This document shows, piece after piece, positions 42,830-44,281 of a DNA stretch of 44,281 nucleotides. This DNA is from Dictyoglomaceae bacterium (GTDB taxonomy: Bacteria > Dictyoglomota > Dictyoglomia > Dictyoglomales > Dictyoglomaceae). Under the pieces are notes generated by a model. The model was not told the origin of the DNA. It did no database searches and saw only the letters and a program-made list of their open reading frames with translations. Position numbers and translations under genes: made by a program. The DNA lies in NCBI GenBank assembly GCA_028276205.1, contig JAPYWU010000001.1, forward strand, positions 1 to 44,281, written 5' to 3'. Numbering within the stretch: position 1 is the first letter of the stretch; every line of letters begins with the position of its first letter.

Positions 42830-43435
42830 ATGAAGATTTTAAGAATATTTTTACTAACCATCTTTATACTTACTTTTATGTCTGTTTTTTCCTTTTCACA
42901 AAATGAGGCTGATGCAAGTATTGTTATATCACAAGATACCTTAAATAAATTTTTGTCAGCTATTGGAGAGATAAAAAGGACTGAAAATTTTAATGTGGCT
43001 GGAATAAAAAGCGATTATACATGGATTGTAAGAAATCCAAGAATAATATTAGATGATAGTAAGGCAAGATTTGAGGCTGACGTATCTGTATCTATTAAAT
43101 TTCCTTCTGTTAGCTATACTACACCTGCTTATGGTGAGGTATTAGTAAAGTATTTAGAGAATGAAAACAAGATCTATATTAAGGTAGACAAGGTAGCTTT
43201 TGAGGTGGCTTTTAGTATTCTTGGAAAGAAGGTTAGAGTAGGGGAGATCGATATATCTAAGATATATCAAATAGCTTTCACCTTCCCAGGACCAAAACCT
43301 TTTGAATCAATGGTCTCAGTAAATATGCCTGATGGCAGTATTAAAATGATTAAGATAGAGACTATACCAGTATTGATGATTGAAAAGGGGAAAATTGTAG
43401 TAGGATCACAGATAAATTATCTTCCTGTAAAGTAA
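42830..43435 (+). CDS. Secreted protein of unknown function
   Basis: A 201-residue protein with a clear signal peptide (about 1-23, ending FSFSQ). The mature part starts with a helix (ISQDTLNKFLSAIGEI) and continues as long beta-strands alternating hydrophobic and charged residues (ARFEADVSVSIKFPSV, NKIYIKVDKVAFEVAF). The pattern is compatible with a lipid-binding (TULIP or LolA-like) fold, but I cannot assign a family. It lies 18 bases after phosphoketolase and before an ABC transporter, behind a GAAAGGAG site. Confidence 0.7.
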   Translation: MKILRIFLLTIFILTFMSVFSFSQNEADASIVISQDTLNKFLSAIGEIKRTENFNVAGIKSDYTWIVRNPRIILDDSKARFEADVSVSIKFPSVSYTTPAYGEVLVKYLENENKIYIKVDKVAFEVAFSILGKKVRVGEIDISKIYQIAFTFPGPKPFESMVSVNMPDGSIKMIKIETIPVLMIEKGKIVVGSQINYLPVK

Positions 43436-43507
43436 AAATAGGATGTTATATAGGTAGTTTTAAAAATAAGAGGAAAAGGTAGGGCAAAGTAAGAGGGGGA
43501 GGTTTTT

Positions 43508-44206
43508 ATGTTTATTCGGGTAGAAAATGTCTCCAAAATTTATCAGGTGGGAAATTTTAAAGTAAATGCTCTTAAAAATATTAATATGTCCTTGGAAAAG
43601 GGTAAGTTTTATGTGATACTTGGCCCTTCAGGATCTGGAAAAACTACTTTTTTAAACATAATCGGAGGGATAGACAAGCCCGATGAAGGGAAAATAATTG
43701 TAGATGATGAAGAAATAACAAAATATGATGATAAGGCATTAACAAATTATAGAAGAAGAAAACTGGGTTTTGTTTTTCAATTTTATAATCTTGTAAATTC
43801 CCTTACTGTTTATGAGAATGTGCTTTCCACTAAATATCTTTCTGAGGATGGATTGGATCCGAGGGAAGTTTTAGAAATAGTAGGAATGTGGGAACACAGA
43901 GATAAATATCCTTTTGAGATCTCAGGAGGAGAACAACAAAGGGTTGCTATAGCAAGGGCGGTAGTAAAAAATCCAGCAATTATATTATGTGATGAGCCTA
44001 CAGGAGCCCTTGATTTTGAAAATGCAAAGAAAGTTTTGAAACTTTTGGAAGATATTAACAAAAAGTATGGAACTACCATCATTATAGCCACACATAATAT
44101 TGCCATATCTCAAATGTCTCACAAAATTATTAAGTTAAGAAGTGGAGAACTTACTGAATTTATTGATAATCCATCTCTTCTACCTGCGGAGGAGGTGGTT
44201 TGGTAA
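43508..44206 (+). CDS. MacB/LolD-type ABC transporter ATP-binding protein
   Basis: A 232-residue ATPase with Walker A GPSGSGKTT, Q-loop FVFQFYNLVNSLTVYENV, signature SGGEQQRVAIARAVVKNP, Walker B IILCDEPTGALD and the switch His in IIATHN. The Q-loop and PTGALD are typical of the MacB/LolD/FtsE group, which drive mechanotransmission rather than classical transport. AGAGGGGGAGG precedes the ATG. A permease gene starts at once after it. Confidence 0.93.
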   Translation: MFIRVENVSKIYQVGNFKVNALKNINMSLEKGKFYVILGPSGSGKTTFLNIIGGIDKPDEGKIIVDDEEITKYDDKALTNYRRRKLGFVFQFYNLVNSLTVYENVLSTKYLSEDGLDPREVLEIVGMWEHRDKYPFEISGGEQQRVAIARAVVKNPAIILCDEPTGALDFENAKKVLKLLEDINKKYGTTIIIATHNIAISQMSHKIIKLRSGELTEFIDNPSLLPAEEVVW

Positions 44207-44281
44207 ATGCTAAATAAAATACCATTAAGGATAATGTGGAGAGATAAGTCCCATTTTGTAGGAATAATTCTTTTAGTTTTT
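44207..44281 (+). CDS. ABC transporter permease, N-terminus (partial)
   Basis: Starts at ATG 44207, right after the ATPase stop, with GGAGGAGG a little upstream. The 25 residues visible (MLNKIPLRIMWRDKSHFVG, then a hydrophobic run) match the start of an FtsX/MacB-like permease, the expected partner of the ATPase. The remainder is outside the window. Confidence 0.75.
   Translation, partial: MLNKIPLRIMWRDKSHFVGIILLVF

Overview
The window reads as one stretch of an AT-rich, low-GC genome from a thermophilic anaerobe. The gene content (rubredoxin with its reductase, phosphoketolase, a diderm lipopolysaccharide-transport operon, a short Gram-positive-type YidC, an unusual F-type ATP synthase) and the codon style fit the genus Dictyoglomus best. 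That genus call is my recognition, not a search result. Genes are tightly packed, often overlap by 4 to 30 bases, and several begin with TTG or GTG behind a strong AAGGGGG or GGAGG ribosome binding site.

Layout. Bases 1-168 are the C-terminal end of a sensor histidine kinase. Bases 174-6580 are an envelope operon: small lipoprotein, apolipoprotein N-acyltransferase (lnt), LptC-like, LptA-like, LptF/G permease and LptD. Bases 6649-8002 hold rubredoxin and a rubredoxin-reductase-like flavoprotein. From 8056 runs a long packed series: an HtrA-type protease without signal peptide, a YigZ/IMPACT protein, a histone-deacetylase-fold hydrolase, a YqeY protein and TrmL. It leads without a gap into the ATP synthase genes (11448-17870: two small membrane proteins, then a, c, a b-delta hybrid, alpha, gamma, beta, epsilon). 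A GlpP-type antiterminator lies convergent to atpC. Next to it are decayed remains of a surface protein and an outer-membrane barrel (18538-19931).

Bases 19978-21946 hold divergent rtcB and yjbQ, followed by a 25-residue membrane microprotein. Bases 22193-23922 are an NAD-salvage pair (nicotinamidase, nicotinate phosphoribosyltransferase). Bases 24002-28249 carry the cluster rpmH-rnpA-yidD-yidC-jag-mnmE-uppP. Bases 28273-32325 are a self-contained module: consensus promoter, palindromic operator, TetR regulator, RND/MMPL exporter and a secreted partner protein. On the minus strand follow a small-multidrug-export-like membrane protein and a C45-type Ntn-hydrolase with a probable leaderless start. 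Then come two paralogous lipoproteins built of 52-residue repeats, one with six extra Ig-like domains. The plus strand resumes with a DUF2207 membrane protein, phosphoketolase, a secreted protein of unknown function, an ABC ATPase and the start of its permease, cut by the window end.

Points that stand out: the ATP synthase combines a sodium-type c-subunit carboxylate site with a nearly erased glycine motif and a b subunit fused to only the C-terminal part of delta; the modular repeat lipoproteins share conserved ends and a nearly identical 3' region; the C45 gene appears leaderless; the regulated RND module carries an uncharacterised periplasmic partner.
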